From: Candidatus Raymondbacteria bacterium RIFOXYA2_FULL_49_16
Lineage (GTDB): Bacteria > Fibrobacterota > OXYB2-FULL-49-7 > XYB2-FULL-49-35
Reading direction: 5' to 3'
Assembly (NCBI GenBank): GCA_001789205.1
Contig: MFYT01000096.1
Location: 1 to 64,000 of the forward strand
DNA length: 64,000 nt
The notes under the pieces were generated by a model. The model ran no database searches and was not told the DNA's origin. It saw only the letters and a program-made list of their open reading frames with translations. Of this stretch, positions 52,460-62,834 are shown one piece after another; positions within the stretch are counted from its first letter, which is position 1, and each line of letters opens with the position of its first letter. Both the position numbers and the translations under genes were made by a program.

Positions 52460-52596
52460 GATAATCATTTTGAAAAGTAAATATACTTTTAACAGCCCGT
52501 GTTTTTCAATGACAATCAAAACCTATAATAGCCAGCGAGTTCAGTCTCGCAGATAAAAGCAGCGTAAAGTATAATACTGGCATTGCACAAAATATA

Positions 52597-52625
52597 TTGA
52601 TTTTGATTTACATATAAATTATACT
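52597..52625 (+). promoter_or_regulatory. Predicted promoter placing the start codon at +1 (leaderless)
   Basis: TTGATT (52597-52602) and TATACT (52620-52625) are 17 bases apart. The expected transcription start, about seven bases after the -10 box, coincides with the ATG at 52632, and no Shine-Dalgarno precedes it. Confidence 0.55.
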
Positions 52626-52631
52626 TAATTT

Positions 52632-53894
52632 ATGCAATATCAGCCTTGGATAAACAACCCTCGCTGGCAGAAAGCTGACCCTAAACTTATTGAAATAGCC
52701 GGACTGCCGGTCAGATTACCGCACACCAAACGGCTCGCTGAGGAAATTTCGGTTAAACCGCCTGGAATCATTATCGTAAGAGGCCCACGCCAGGTTGGAA
52801 AATCAACGTTTTTACGGGACTTTGCCTGCAAATGCCTGGTATCGGGCATACCTCCTGAAGCCCTTGCGCTATTCAACGCCGAGGAATACGAGAACCGTCA
52901 TGCCCTTGCAGGTGCGCTTGAGGCGTTTGCAATAAAACAAACAGGGTATTCAGTAATACTTATAGACGAAATAACCTCTCTAGATAAATGGTGGCTTTCG
53001 CTTAAGGTGCCCGCAGATAGCGGTTCTCTGAGCCAAACCCTTGTGGTATGTACGGGATCATCCGCTCCGGACCTGCAGGAAGGTGCAGACCTTCTTCCCG
53101 GAAGACGCGGCCGCCGACACCCTGTGGATCTTGAGCTGCTTCCGGTCAGGTTTCGTGATGTCCGTGGCAAACTATCTCTTGAGGAATTCATGCTTACTGG
53201 CGGTATGCCCTGGGCAATAGAAGAATACCTTCGCCTCAAGATCATCCCCTCTCATGTGTATCAATTGTATGCTTCGTGGATCGAAGGCGCATTCCTGAAA
53301 AACAAACATGCAGCTACCCACCTGCCGCATCTGCTCAATTATCTTGCTTATCACATAAGCACACCCTTCTCCGTTCAAAAACTCTCCCGCGACTGCGGCA
53401 TTGGCGCAAACAACACTGCGGAGACTTACTTAACCCTTCTCGAACGCATTTATAGCGTACTGCCATGTATGTGGACGGATATCCACACCCGGAGACCCGC
53501 AGCTCGTAAAAATAGAAAATTCTATCCCTTTGACCCCTTTATTTTTCATTTAATGTCAAGCTATGGCAAAGGGTGGGAAAACACCTTTGCAGCAGCCAAA
53601 AACATGATCCAATCTCCTGGTGAAATTGGTCCGCTGGCCGAAGCACTCGCAGCAGCTGAACTCAGGCATAGAAGCACAGCAAGCCTCTATTACTGGATGG
53701 GCAGGAAGGAAATAGACTTTGTGGCAGACTCTTTCATTGAAGTAAAATATCAGTCGCGCGTCAGCACTGCCGAATTTGAATGGGCCCGAAAAATATTGCC
53801 TGGCCACGCGCAACTGACCGTACTCACGCGCAATGACCATGCTATTGATGGTATTATTCGCCTTGTCCCGCTCGAAGAATGGCTTCAGGAATAG
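52632..53894 (+). CDS. AAA_14/DUF4143 ATPase
   Basis: The 420-residue product has Walker A 'IVRGPRQVGKSTFLRDF' (~48-64), Walker B 'YSVILIDEITSLDKWWL' and a C-terminal DUF4143 domain (~200-400), including 'HLPHLLNYLAYHIS' and 'YYWMGRKEIDFVAD', which is nuclease-like in appearance. Many bacteria carry numerous copies; the role is unknown. Being to the right of the tRNA half, it belongs to the chromosome rather than the element. Confidence 0.8.
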   Translation: MQYQPWINNPRWQKADPKLIEIAGLPVRLPHTKRLAEEISVKPPGIIIVRGPRQVGKSTFLRDFACKCLVSGIPPEALALFNAEEYENRHALAGALEAFAIKQTGYSVILIDEITSLDKWWLSLKVPADSGSLSQTLVVCTGSSAPDLQEGADLLPGRRGRRHPVDLELLPVRFRDVRGKLSLEEFMLTGGMPWAIEEYLRLKIIPSHVYQLYASWIEGAFLKNKHAATHLPHLLNYLAYHISTPFSVQKLSRDCGIGANNTAETYLTLLERIYSVLPCMWTDIHTRRPAARKNRKFYPFDPFIFHLMSSYGKGWENTFAAAKNMIQSPGEIGPLAEALAAAELRHRSTASLYYWMGRKEIDFVADSFIEVKYQSRVSTAEFEWARKILPGHAQLTVLTRNDHAIDGIIRLVPLEEWLQE

Positions 53895-53935
53895 CTATAG
53901 TTTTATAAGCTGTTGCCTCTAAAGCATATCGTTTA

Positions 53936-54094
53936 TCAAAGCAGATCAAATTTATCCTTAGGCATATAGCAGACAGGACACACCCAGTCTTCAGGAACTT
54001 TTTCAAAAGGGGTTCCTGGTGAAATACCACCGTTTGGGTCGCCCTTTTCCGGGTCATAAATCCAGCCACAATTGGTACAAATCCATTTTTCCAT
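53936..54094 (-). CDS. Rubredoxin
   Basis: The 52-residue protein shows '[16 protein letters not shown]' and '[15 protein letters not shown]', the two CxxC knuckles that bind one iron, with '[11 protein letters not shown]' between them. It is a small electron-transfer protein. It begins four bases after the metH stop, so it is the last gene of that operon. Confidence 0.95.
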   Translation of the reverse strand: MEKWICTNCGWIYDPEKGDPNGGISPGTPFEKVPEDWVCPVCYMPKDKFDLL

Positions 54095-54098
54095 GTGA

Positions 54099-57000
54099 CT
54101 AAACCATAAAATAACGCGCCTGAGGGTGGTGTACTACAAGCGCTGTGGTTGAAAATTCAGGTTCCATCTGATAACTTTCCGTAAGCTTCACGCCAATTGC
54201 CTCACTGTTGACCAGTTTGAGCAATTTCCCGTTTTCCTCAAGATTCGGACAGGCCGGATATCCGAACGCGAATCTGGACCCCTGATAGGGCTGGTTGGCA
54301 ATATCAACGGTCTCTTGAGCAATTACCTTGGCAATACCCATTTCCTCACGCATAATACGGTGCGCCTCTTCAGCAAGCGCGTCTGTGACCTCAACACCAA
54401 GACCATGGAGCAGAAAATAGTCTTTAAATTTTTCCTGCGCATACAGCTCATGTAAAATCTTGCCCAGTGTATTACCAAGGGTGACGGCTAAAATTCCCAC
54501 AACATCAGGTCCGGCAGTCTGTTGCCTGAAAAAATCAGCTATACACAAATGCCCTGCGCCTGATTGCCGGGGAAAATCAAAGGAAACCAGAACAGAACCC
54601 TCTGTGTTCAGGACCCGCAGGGTGTTCCCCTCCGAATAGCAGTGAAAGTAGCCGTAGGATATTGCAGGCGTAAACGCATTACTTTCGATAAGCATTGCCT
54701 TCATCGAAGCATATGCAGGCTCCACAACACGCAGCCGTTGCTCCTGAAATGCTTGTGCGCTCAAGCTGCCTCTGCGAAAACCCCACCTACCCCGGAAAAG
54801 CACCTCTTTGTTTAAAAAGCGCTCGATATGGGCAAATGGGATGGTCCGGATTTGACGCACGCCTGTAAAGGGACTATTCGGTATTGTGAGTGCAGGCGCA
54901 ATTGGCCGCGTACTTTCATCAGCGTAGGCTAATGGGTTTGACACAGGCCTGCCAGGTTTGGAAAGCTGACCAATATTCCTCTCCTGCTTGCCGTTGTTCA
55001 TGGCATTGAGCCCTTCAAAAGCGTCCCTGCAATAGATGACCGTACCTTTGTATACGGGTTTGCATTCATCACGCACAAAAGCAGGGGTCAGCGCAGCGCC
55101 GCCAAGCAGTACAGGAAGGGTAATATTGTTTGAGGCAAAGACCTCAAGGTTTTCACGCATCCGGTTAGCGGATTGCACAAGCAGGCCGCTCATGCCCACA
55201 GCGTGCGGCTTGTGTTCCCGGATAGCCTCGATAAAACGCGCCGCAGGGGTCTTTATGCCAAGATCAATGACTTCAAAGCCATTGTTCGAAACAATAATAG
55301 AGACCAGATTCTTTCCAATATCGTGCACATCTCCGGCAACTGTGCCAATAAGCAGCTTTTTCCGCGCCACAACCTCTGTTTTATCCATGAATTTCTCAAG
55401 ATAACGCACTGCCTCTTTCATTACTTCAGCTGATTGGAGCACAAAGGGCAATTGCATTTTGCCCGAACCAAAGAGGTCGCCAACCTCTTTCATGGCGGGA
55501 ATCAGGTCGCCATTGATTATCTCAACCGGCTTTTTGATCGCCATGCAACCATCGAGTACATCAGTAAGACCCCGTTTGTCGCCAGTCAAAATCTGGTGCC
55601 GTATCTGCTCCACAGGCGGCCGCGCAACAGCCTCAATATCCTCTGCAGCGGTCTCCTGGTGCGTGCTGAAATGGGCCATCAGCTCTTTCAGCGGGTCATA
55701 GTCTGGCGCGCGATGATTGAGGAGAAGGTCGGTACATAGGACCCTGACTTTCTCAGGTATGGCATGGCTGGGAATAATCTTTGCACTGTCAATAATGGCA
55801 GCATCGAGTCCGCGCTCAATGGCAAGATTTAAGAAAACAGTATTTAAAAAAGGCCTTATTTCTTTTGACAGGCCAAAGGAAACATTGCTGACGCCAAGGG
55901 TGGTCAGGATGGCTGGAAATTCCTTCTTCGCAGCCTGAATGGCATAGAGCGTATCTATCGCTGAATTGAAATAAGCGCTGTCACCGCTTCCTACGGTAAA
56001 GGTGAGAAAATCGTAGAGCACATGGCCGTCAGAAAGACCGAATTCCTCGGAACAAATTTTCCTAATGCGCCTGAATACGTCCAGTTTTTGGTCGCAGCTT
56101 ACTGCCATGCCTTTTTCGTCTATGGTAAGGGCGATAACAGGCGTTTTGAACCTGGCTGCAAGGCAGCAGATTGACCGCAGCTTTGCTCCTCCATCTTCCA
56201 AATTTACTGAATTGATAAGGCTGCGGCCGGGCAGCTTTTTTAGCGCGATCTCCAGCGCGGCCGGATTAGTCGAATCAATGACAATTGGCAGCCTGACCAT
56301 TGTGCCCGCGAGGGAATAAAAAGTCTCGCTGTCCGCAAGCTCGTTCCTGCCGGCATAGGCAAGGGAAACATCAACCGCATGGGCGCCGCTTTTTTCCTGG
56401 TCGCTTGCCACGGCAACAACTTCTTCGAACTTTTCCGTAAGCAAAAGCTCCCTGAATTTCCTGCTTCCCGTGGCATTCGCCCTCTCGCCAATAATAAAAG
56501 GCGCTGGGTCTTGTTTAAAAGTCACCGCGCCATACAAGGATGAAACAACGCCGGAGCACGCTCGCGCACGCTGTGTTGATTTGGTCAAACCGTTGACTTT
56601 CTTTGCCACTGCCCGTATATGGTCCGGCGTTGTGCCGCAGCACCCGCCGACAATGTCAATGCTATACTTTTCAACAAAACGGGCAAGCGTATTGGAAAAT
56701 TCTTCCGGAGATTCGGGATAGACTGTTCTTCCTTTGAGTGAAACAGGCATGCCCGCGTTAGGCATAAGCGACACAAGACCCCTGAATTGATCGCGCAGCC
56801 GGGCAAGGTATTCTTCCATGCCCGCAGGCCCGGTAGCGCAGTTGAGGCCAACAATATCAGGACCAAAGGGACAAATGACAGCCAGGGCCGCTGGCAGATC
56901 GGAACCCGCGAGCATGACGCCTGTTGGTTCCATGGTAAGAGAGACCATGACCAGGGGCTGCTCTTCCCAGGGCACGCCAAGTTCTTTAAGCACATCGTTG

Positions 57001-57518
57001 ATGGTTATGAGTACTGTTTTTACCTGAAGAATATCCTGACAGGTCTCGATTGTTATTATATCTACCTGATCTTCAATAAAACACCGGATCTGCGGTCGAT
57101 ACGCGGCGGCCATGTCATTAAAACGTATATGGCCCAGCGAAGGCATTTTGGTTGAAGGGCCAATTGATCCTGCGACCAAAATCTTTCTGCCTGCAGAAAC
57201 GGCCGCTTTTCGCGCTATGGCCACTGCTGCCCTGTTTATTTCCACAATACGCGATTCTAATCCATATTCAGCCAGTACGATGCTGTTTGCGCCAAAGGTG
57301 TTGGTCTCAATGACATCCGCGCCAGCGCCGATAAAGCCCGCGTGTATCTCCTCCACTGCTTGGGGAGAAAAAAGGTTCAATGCCTCGATACATCCCTGAT
57401 ATTCGGGCTTTCCGTAGTGAACGCCAGCGCTCTCCTCAAGCATCTTGATCGCGCTGCCCATTGCTCCGTCAAAGACGATTATCCGGCCATTGAAAAACGT
57501 TATCCTCTTTTTGTCCAT
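54099..57518 (-). CDS. metH: Cobalamin-dependent methionine synthase
   Basis: All four MetH modules are present in order in 1139 residues. The homocysteine-binding domain (1-~315) has zinc cysteines in 'LNCATG' and 'GGCCGTTP'. The pterin-binding domain starts with '[15 protein letters not shown]'. The cobalamin domain has the cap '[12 protein letters not shown]' and '[11 protein letters not shown]' with the B12-ligand His. The C-terminal reactivation domain spans ~900-1139 ('[10 protein letters not shown]', '[11 protein letters not shown]'). It transfers a methyl group from methyltetrahydrofolate to homocysteine. The start ATG overlaps the upstream stop by one base (TGATG). Confidence 0.97.
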   Translation of the reverse strand: MDKKRITFFNGRIIVFDGAMGSAIKMLEESAGVHYGKPEYQGCIEALNLFSPQAVEEIHAGFIGAGADVIETNTFGANSIVLAEYGLESRIVEINRAAVAIARKAAVSAGRKILVAGSIGPSTKMPSLGHIRFNDMAAAYRPQIRCFIEDQVDIITIETCQDILQVKTVLITINDVLKELGVPWEEQPLVMVSLTMEPTGVMLAGSDLPAALAVICPFGPDIVGLNCATGPAGMEEYLARLRDQFRGLVSLMPNAGMPVSLKGRTVYPESPEEFSNTLARFVEKYSIDIVGGCCGTTPDHIRAVAKKVNGLTKSTQRARACSGVVSSLYGAVTFKQDPAPFIIGERANATGSRKFRELLLTEKFEEVVAVASDQEKSGAHAVDVSLAYAGRNELADSETFYSLAGTMVRLPIVIDSTNPAALEIALKKLPGRSLINSVNLEDGGAKLRSICCLAARFKTPVIALTIDEKGMAVSCDQKLDVFRRIRKICSEEFGLSDGHVLYDFLTFTVGSGDSAYFNSAIDTLYAIQAAKKEFPAILTTLGVSNVSFGLSKEIRPFLNTVFLNLAIERGLDAAIIDSAKIIPSHAIPEKVRVLCTDLLLNHRAPDYDPLKELMAHFSTHQETAAEDIEAVARPPVEQIRHQILTGDKRGLTDVLDGCMAIKKPVEIINGDLIPAMKEVGDLFGSGKMQLPFVLQSAEVMKEAVRYLEKFMDKTEVVARKKLLIGTVAGDVHDIGKNLVSIIVSNNGFEVIDLGIKTPAARFIEAIREHKPHAVGMSGLLVQSANRMRENLEVFASNNITLPVLLGGAALTPAFVRDECKPVYKGTVIYCRDAFEGLNAMNNGKQERNIGQLSKPGRPVSNPLAYADESTRPIAPALTIPNSPFTGVRQIRTIPFAHIERFLNKEVLFRGRWGFRRGSLSAQAFQEQRLRVVEPAYASMKAMLIESNAFTPAISYGYFHCYSEGNTLRVLNTEGSVLVSFDFPRQSGAGHLCIADFFRQQTAGPDVVGILAVTLGNTLGKILHELYAQEKFKDYFLLHGLGVEVTDALAEEAHRIMREEMGIAKVIAQETVDIANQPYQGSRFAFGYPACPNLEENGKLLKLVNSEAIGVKLTESYQMEPEFSTTALVVHHPQARYFMV

Positions 57519-58162
57519 CAGAAACCATATCCCGCGCCAATGCCAATCGCCAGAAAGCTTTCGTTCATGAGAAAATTGTCCTCCATGTAATCCGTGTCGT
57601 AGTGGTAATACTTCAGACGTAATTCGACAAAGAGCGCTTCCTTTTCACGGTATGGGAAAACCATGCCGCCGTTCATGCCGAACCCCCAGACCATGCGCTG
57701 CACCGCGTTACCGGCCTGCTGCCAGACGAGGAGATTGAGCGTGGGTCCAAGCCCGAAATAACGCCGTTCCTTCCGTGATGGCGTATAGCGGTTTGATAGG
57801 CCGAAATAGAATTCCCCGGACGCATGATAATAAATGCAATTTTCTCCAAAGGGATAGATATCGACGCCAATGGCCGGAATAAAATGATACATTCCAGTTT
57901 TATCCGCATTATCGAACGCAACATTGCCGCCAATCCCGAATACCGCGGTGGTTGTTCCCTGTTTCGCTCCGCCTGAATCAGGACCAGAGTAATAGGTACC
58001 TGCCTGTGAAGCATAGGTAAAAACCAGGCCGCCCTTGAACATAAAACCGGTATATGACAATTTTGGACTCTCTGGTTCGGAAATCATATGGTCGCGGGGA
58101 TTTTCAGCAAATGCCAGCGGTGCCAGGCACCAGGCAAGCATAAAAACATAAAGTATTTTCAT
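57518..58162 (-). CDS. Outer-membrane beta-barrel-like protein
   Basis: A signal peptide ('MLAWCLAPLAFA') is followed by alternating aromatic/polar strands ('TGFMFKGGLVFTYAS', 'YFGLGPTLNLLVW', 'LFVELRLKYYHYD') and a C-terminal 'GIGAGYGF' ending in Phe, typical of OmpA-like small barrels. It overlaps the upstream gene by ATGA. Function unknown. Confidence 0.65.
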   Translation of the reverse strand: MKILYVFMLAWCLAPLAFAENPRDHMISEPESPKLSYTGFMFKGGLVFTYASQAGTYYSGPDSGGAKQGTTTAVFGIGGNVAFDNADKTGMYHFIPAIGVDIYPFGENCIYYHASGEFYFGLSNRYTPSRKERRYFGLGPTLNLLVWQQAGNAVQRMVWGFGMNGGMVFPYREKEALFVELRLKYYHYDTDYMEDNFLMNESFLAIGIGAGYGF

Positions 58163-59625
58163 TGCGCAAGTTGCTGCGCCTTTTTGGCATATTTCAATTC
58201 AATGATGTTGCGGATATACTCGCGCGAGATACTATCACCGGGGCCCCAATTGCCCTGGGCCGCGATTTCGTTAAGCGCATCGAGATATATGGTTTCAAGT
58301 TCTTTGAATGTTCCGGTAAGAGGCGCGGTTGTATACTGGTTGGCAATGAGCTGCTGGAGTGAGACCTCGTATATGTCGGAAATCCAGTTCTTGCCAAACA
58401 GCAGGCCCAGGTCGCCCAGAAGCTCTTTGGCTACCGGGATCATGCCGAACCGCTCGCACTCCTCAACCTGGTTGTCCGTGTTGAGGACCCAGTTAGCCAA
58501 CGCGACTGAAAGATCCGGATAGGGCGTATCGCGCGGTATGCCCCACCACCAGCCGCCTGTGCATATGGCGCGGGAACCTTTGCGCAGGTATTTCCCGTTT
58601 TCATCGAGCCTGAAGGAGACGCCCTCGGGCATGAGCGCGTATCCGAAATCATCGGGATTTTCGATGTATCCGGGTTGTTCCTTTGTGTAGTTGCCATGGA
58701 GGGAAAAACAATCCAGCTGGGTCATGAAGGAAAGATAGACCTCCCCGCTCCTGAACCCTTCCCAAACATCAGCGCCGCTCCATCCTTTGTCCCACATATT
58801 CCGGTTGTATATATTTTCCCGCGTATACACCGCTTCCCATTCAAAAAGATCAATCACCTGTTCGCCATTCATGGTGACGATATTCTCCCGTGTTCCGCCC
58901 AACTGATAGGCGCGGTCAATAAGACGCTGGAACGTGCCGGAATAGCGTTTGCCACGGTGCGCCACCTTTGGCGTCACACTGCCGGAATCACGATGGGCCC
59001 AGTAATACCCTGCTACAAAAATATCGTAGTAGTCCCATTCTCCCGGATTGGGTTCGAGCATGTATCCCGAGGGAATGCCGAAGCCGTTCTGGATTTTGAG
59101 CGTTGAATCGATCCTGGCGCGCATGTTGTGCCAATTTTCAACCGCATCCGCAACCCGTGATTTTAAATAGACCAGAATACGGGTCTCAAATTTGCGCGGA
59201 AAATAGTAGAGTTTCCCGTCAAAACTCGCAAGCTGCAATAAAAAAAAGCGGTCGCGTACGCTGACCATTCCCTTGGGTCCCACGGCCGAGTCAATGCTCA
59301 TCATGAGGCCCTTTTCAGCAAGCCGCTTTGTCTGCTCAAAAGGGGTCTTGATCAGGATGGCCTTTCCCGGATAGTTGGCCATTTCCGCTTCTATGCCGTC
59401 GAGTTCGGCATAGGACCCCACATTGATTTCGCAGCGGTACTTCTTTTCGAAGGGAACAATGATGCTGTCCTTGAAGAATTTCTCCTGCGACGGCATCATG
59501 TGGATGAGCATGGTGCATTTCCGCGGCGCGGCGCACCCGGCAAACGCCATCAGGATTATCAGCGCTAAAAATGCCTCCATACGCGGATTAATGGCCGGCT
59601 TGAGAGAGCTTGTGAAGTTTTTCAT
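58159..59625 (-). CDS. Extracellular solute-binding lipoprotein (ABC-type sugar-binding family)
   Basis: I use the ATG at 59625, which lies within the end of the preceding gene; an internal ATG at 59580 would also give the lipobox 'ILMAFAGC'. The mature part has the family 1 binding-protein look: 'VPFEKKYRCEINVGSYAEL', 'LASFDGKLYYFPRKFET', 'YALMPEGVSF', 'GGWWWGIPRDTPYP'. A periplasmic lipoprotein that binds a carbohydrate or similar ligand is likely. No permease or ATPase genes are adjacent. Confidence 0.7.
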   Translation of the reverse strand: MKNFTSSLKPAINPRMEAFLALIILMAFAGCAAPRKCTMLIHMMPSQEKFFKDSIIVPFEKKYRCEINVGSYAELDGIEAEMANYPGKAILIKTPFEQTKRLAEKGLMMSIDSAVGPKGMVSVRDRFFLLQLASFDGKLYYFPRKFETRILVYLKSRVADAVENWHNMRARIDSTLKIQNGFGIPSGYMLEPNPGEWDYYDIFVAGYYWAHRDSGSVTPKVAHRGKRYSGTFQRLIDRAYQLGGTRENIVTMNGEQVIDLFEWEAVYTRENIYNRNMWDKGWSGADVWEGFRSGEVYLSFMTQLDCFSLHGNYTKEQPGYIENPDDFGYALMPEGVSFRLDENGKYLRKGSRAICTGGWWWGIPRDTPYPDLSVALANWVLNTDNQVEECERFGMIPVAKELLGDLGLLFGKNWISDIYEVSLQQLIANQYTTAPLTGTFKELETIYLDALNEIAAQGNWGPGDSISREYIRNIIELKYAKKAQQLAQ

Positions 59626-60067
59626 TATTTTCCCGCAATCTGTCCGCGAACATCTTTGACATTTCAACCGCAATGCCCGGGTTGTTCATCATGGCCTCGA
59701 CAAAATCATCACGGGTAATGCACAGCAGCGTGCAGTCGCCCCGGGCGAACACGCTCGCGGACCTCAGCGCGTTCTCCTCGAACATGGCCATTTCACCAAA
59801 GCAAGCGTTCTGTTCGAGCACGGCGAGTTCGACCTCGCTTGCCCGTGTCCCTTTGACAATACGAAGCTGGCCCCTCCTGATAATAAAAAAGGAATCGCCC
59901 GCGTCGCCCTCACGGACAACACATTCGCCGTCCTTTACTTCAATGTCCCTGGCGATCAGGGCGATCGCCCGCACTTCCTCGGTACCAAGCCGGGAAAAAA
60001 GCGTGTATTTCTTGAGGAAAATGACATTCTCCATGAGACGAAGCACGTCGGTCTTTTTAGGTTCCAT
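59588..60067 (-). CDS. Cyclic-nucleotide-binding-domain protein
   Basis: The ATG at 60067 is preferred over the long upstream frame because translation then begins 'MEPKKTDVLRLMENV', just before the cNMP fold. The domain has 'FSRLGTEEVRAIALIA', 'VVREGDAGDSFFIIRRGQL', 'CFGEMAMFEENALRSASVFA', as in Crp-type effector domains. No HTH follows, so it is not a transcription factor. It overlaps the transporter-like gene by 11 bases; in related proteins these parts can be one chain. Confidence 0.75.
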   Translation of the reverse strand: MEPKKTDVLRLMENVIFLKKYTLFSRLGTEEVRAIALIARDIEVKDGECVVREGDAGDSFFIIRRGQLRIVKGTRASEVELAVLEQNACFGEMAMFEENALRSASVFARGDCTLLCITRDDFVEAMMNNPGIAVEMSKMFADRLRENNEKLHKLSQAGH

Positions 60068-62834
60068 ACACCAGTTCTTCCAGCTTCTGTTTTGCCTTTT
60101 CCAAATCGCCCGCCGGAAAGGTCGCGAGCGCCCGTGGATCACCGGTTTTCCGCGAAACAACAATGGCCGTGTACAGGCCAAAGGCGCGCAGCCATGGATC
60201 GCCCGAGACCGCAACCTCTCCCAATACAAAATACATGCCGGGATCGGTGAAGTGCCAGATACTTCTGCCCGTTTCGACAAGACGTCCAAGGTCCTCTTCC
60301 TCGCACAAGGGAAGGAAAAGACGGGCGTACCGTGTCTTCACATTGTTCTCTATGAGCTCAAGGGCCCGGGAACGAACGTTTTTGTCCCTGCTGGTCACTT
60401 TGCCCGGCACGCTCAACAAAAGGTCGCCGGGATCGAGCATCCTCAACAGATTGACGATAAATTCCAGATTTCTGCGCACCAGACTGTCGAAAAGAGCGTC
60501 GGCAAGCATTGCTGTCTCGTCGCCCATATTCGCGGAACGAAGTATCCAGGAATACTGCGCCCAGCCGTAGAGGGCGTGAATCTCTGTTTCAACCAGTTCG
60601 CCGGCGATCCGCCGGATTTCCGGCAACAGCGCGGCCTTGTTGATAAGCAGGGCGCGCGCTGCTGACCGTTTGATCCGGTACTGGGGATGACGCAGGAGCT
60701 TTTCCGCCAAAGCAGCATCGCGCGACAGGGGCCCGGCAAGGCCCTCCTCTATTATACGGGTCTGATGGTGACCTGCGGAGGAAAGATACCCTATGAGAAG
60801 TGATACGGAAAGTTCGTTCCCCATGTCGCCCATTGACCTGAGCATGTCATTGAACCGTACGGGATCCTTTTTAAGGGTCGCAAGCGGCATACTACTGAGC
60901 GTGTCGTACACAGCGCCTATGACGCGCGGATCTTTGATTTCAGCGGCAGCATGGACTGCGAGCCGTATCGCTTCAGCATCACCTGAAACGAGCAGTTTGC
61001 CCAGAATTTCCCTGCACCGCTCTTGCGAGGTACTTCCAGCGTTGCCCCAATGGGCGACAATGGCCTGAACACGTACGGCATTATCAGGATGATCAAGAAG
61101 TGCTGAGAGTTCCGATCCGGCCAGGGCGTTCGCGCGGCGTAGCGCTTCTATGCTCCGCGCCACGACTGGCGCTGCATTGCTCTTCAGACCCTGCTGGAAA
61201 ATGGGGACAAACCTGGTAGCGCGCTCGTTTCCCAGCAAGGCCACAATAGCAGCCTTGCGCGATTCAGGGGCGCGTTCAAACACCTGCTTCAGCCGTAGAA
61301 TTGCGACGTCACCCCTGACACGCGCCATAAGCGAGACCGCGAAATCAGCCACCCCGGGTTCGGGATCGTCAGCCACCTCAGCGGCAATGTCGAGCATTGA
61401 TTCGTCAGCCTGTTCCATGCGCATACCCAGAAGCTGTGAGATCTTCTGGCTCCGGTCGCCGCCCAGGGCCTCGAAGATTGACTGGGAATACACCTGCCGT
61501 ATCCTCAGGCAAAGGAATAGAAGCGCACATGACATGATGAAAAGCACGGTAATGCTCACCAGGATGCTTCTCTGGTAGAGGATGATGATGAGCAGGCCCG
61601 AACTGGTGATGGCAAAGGGTTTGATGATACCTTCGATGAAGAGTTTTCCTCTTCCCCGTATCTCTTTCTTTAGCGTTGAAAAGAAAATCTGAAAATTCGG
61701 TGAATATATGGAATCGAAAGCCGCGATGCGCAGGGCAACGCCGCCCATGATGACCGCGAAAAGGAGGTTGCCAAACAAGGGATAAAACCCCAACCCTTCA
61801 GTGTGCACCACGGAAAGATGTATGCACAACATGGCGCCATAAGAAATGATAAAAATGATCGGCATTATAAGTGTGGAACGCGCGGTACCCATCTTCTTTA
61901 AAATGAGGCCCGCCACGGTAAACTGGATAAGGAATGTTATCAGATTGCTGGTGCCCTTGAAGATGCCAAGGAACCGGGGGATCTCCTTCTTCAGGATAAG
62001 CGTGTCCACATCCGCTCCGGCAAACGCGGAAATGGCGAGCGCATGCGTATGGCCTTTCACAAAGTAGGCCTTACCGGCAATAAAGGTCTGTTTGAGCGTG
62101 GATAGAAAAAGATAGTCCTGGGCGAACAGTAGGATAAAACTGAGAAAATAGATGGCGGCCATGCTTTTGAGCAGGGGCTCACTCCGCACCAACTGGTAGT
62201 TTTCGGAAATTTGAGCAAGAACGCCGTCCGTACCCGGCAGCCTGGTCGAACTTTTAAGCATGGAGAAATAGCGCCGGTAAATCACCAGCACCAGGGGGGT
62301 TGCGGCAACAAGCAGGCCGGCCCATACAAAAAGCAGATCTTCCGCCGGGATTATCCGAATAAGAAAAACGACCGAGTATGAGATAAGTACGCCGCCCGCG
62401 ACACCACCGCCCGCAATGATAGGAAAAGTTTCCTTGGCCTTGCGCGCATCGGTAATATCATTAGCGATTGTCCAAAAAAGGATGAAAATCATCATCTTCG
62501 AAGCATAGGAATATGAATAGATTATCGGGAATATGAAGGGGATTTTCAGGGATATGAGAACGCGTATGCCAAGAAGGCAACAGGCATGCACGGCGAGAAC
62601 CGCGAGCATGAAACGGCCGCGGTCCACACGGTCGATCAGATTGATAAAAAAAAGCGAGAAAAGAAGCAGAAAGATAGAGTTGACAATAAACATGACCGGC
62701 AGGATCGAAGGGTCAAAATTGGAAATAAGAAGCGATTCGGCGATATTATCACCGAGAATTACCGAGGAGAAAAGAACAAAAAGAAGGCAGAAAAGCAGGG
62801 GTGTTGCCGACGCTGTTTTATTTTCCTGGATCAT
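60057..62834 (-). CDS. Npt-like nucleotide transporter fused to HEAT repeats
   Basis: The first ~430 residues hold about 12 membrane segments and resemble the ATP/ADP-translocase (Npt1/Npt2, TLC) family in layout ('ASKMMIFILFWTIANDITDA', 'FGNLLFAVIMGGVALRI'). The last ~470 residues are helical HEAT-type repeats ('SIEALRRANALAGSELSALL', 'DHPDNAVRVQAIVAHWG'). The start ATG overlaps the priA stop (ATGA). Actual substrate unknown. Confidence 0.75.
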   Translation of the reverse strand: MIQENKTASATPLLFCLLFVLFSSVILGDNIAESLLISNFDPSILPVMFIVNSIFLLLFSLFFINLIDRVDRGRFMLAVLAVHACCLLGIRVLISLKIPFIFPIIYSYSYASKMMIFILFWTIANDITDARKAKETFPIIAGGGVAGGVLISYSVVFLIRIIPAEDLLFVWAGLLVAATPLVLVIYRRYFSMLKSSTRLPGTDGVLAQISENYQLVRSEPLLKSMAAIYFLSFILLFAQDYLFLSTLKQTFIAGKAYFVKGHTHALAISAFAGADVDTLILKKEIPRFLGIFKGTSNLITFLIQFTVAGLILKKMGTARSTLIMPIIFIISYGAMLCIHLSVVHTEGLGFYPLFGNLLFAVIMGGVALRIAAFDSIYSPNFQIFFSTLKKEIRGRGKLFIEGIIKPFAITSSGLLIIILYQRSILVSITVLFIMSCALLFLCLRIRQVYSQSIFEALGGDRSQKISQLLGMRMEQADESMLDIAAEVADDPEPGVADFAVSLMARVRGDVAILRLKQVFERAPESRKAAIVALLGNERATRFVPIFQQGLKSNAAPVVARSIEALRRANALAGSELSALLDHPDNAVRVQAIVAHWGNAGSTSQERCREILGKLLVSGDAEAIRLAVHAAAEIKDPRVIGAVYDTLSSMPLATLKKDPVRFNDMLRSMGDMGNELSVSLLIGYLSSAGHHQTRIIEEGLAGPLSRDAALAEKLLRHPQYRIKRSAARALLINKAALLPEIRRIAGELVETEIHALYGWAQYSWILRSANMGDETAMLADALFDSLVRRNLEFIVNLLRMLDPGDLLLSVPGKVTSRDKNVRSRALELIENNVKTRYARLFLPLCEEEDLGRLVETGRSIWHFTDPGMYFVLGEVAVSGDPWLRAFGLYTAIVVSRKTGDPRALATFPAGDLEKAKQKLEELVYGT

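Noticed and set aside
26000..52500. CRISPR arrays or cas genes near the Cas4-like nuclease
   Set aside because: No regularly spaced repeats and no cas1/cas2-like products were seen; the nuclease is of the wider RecB-like type.
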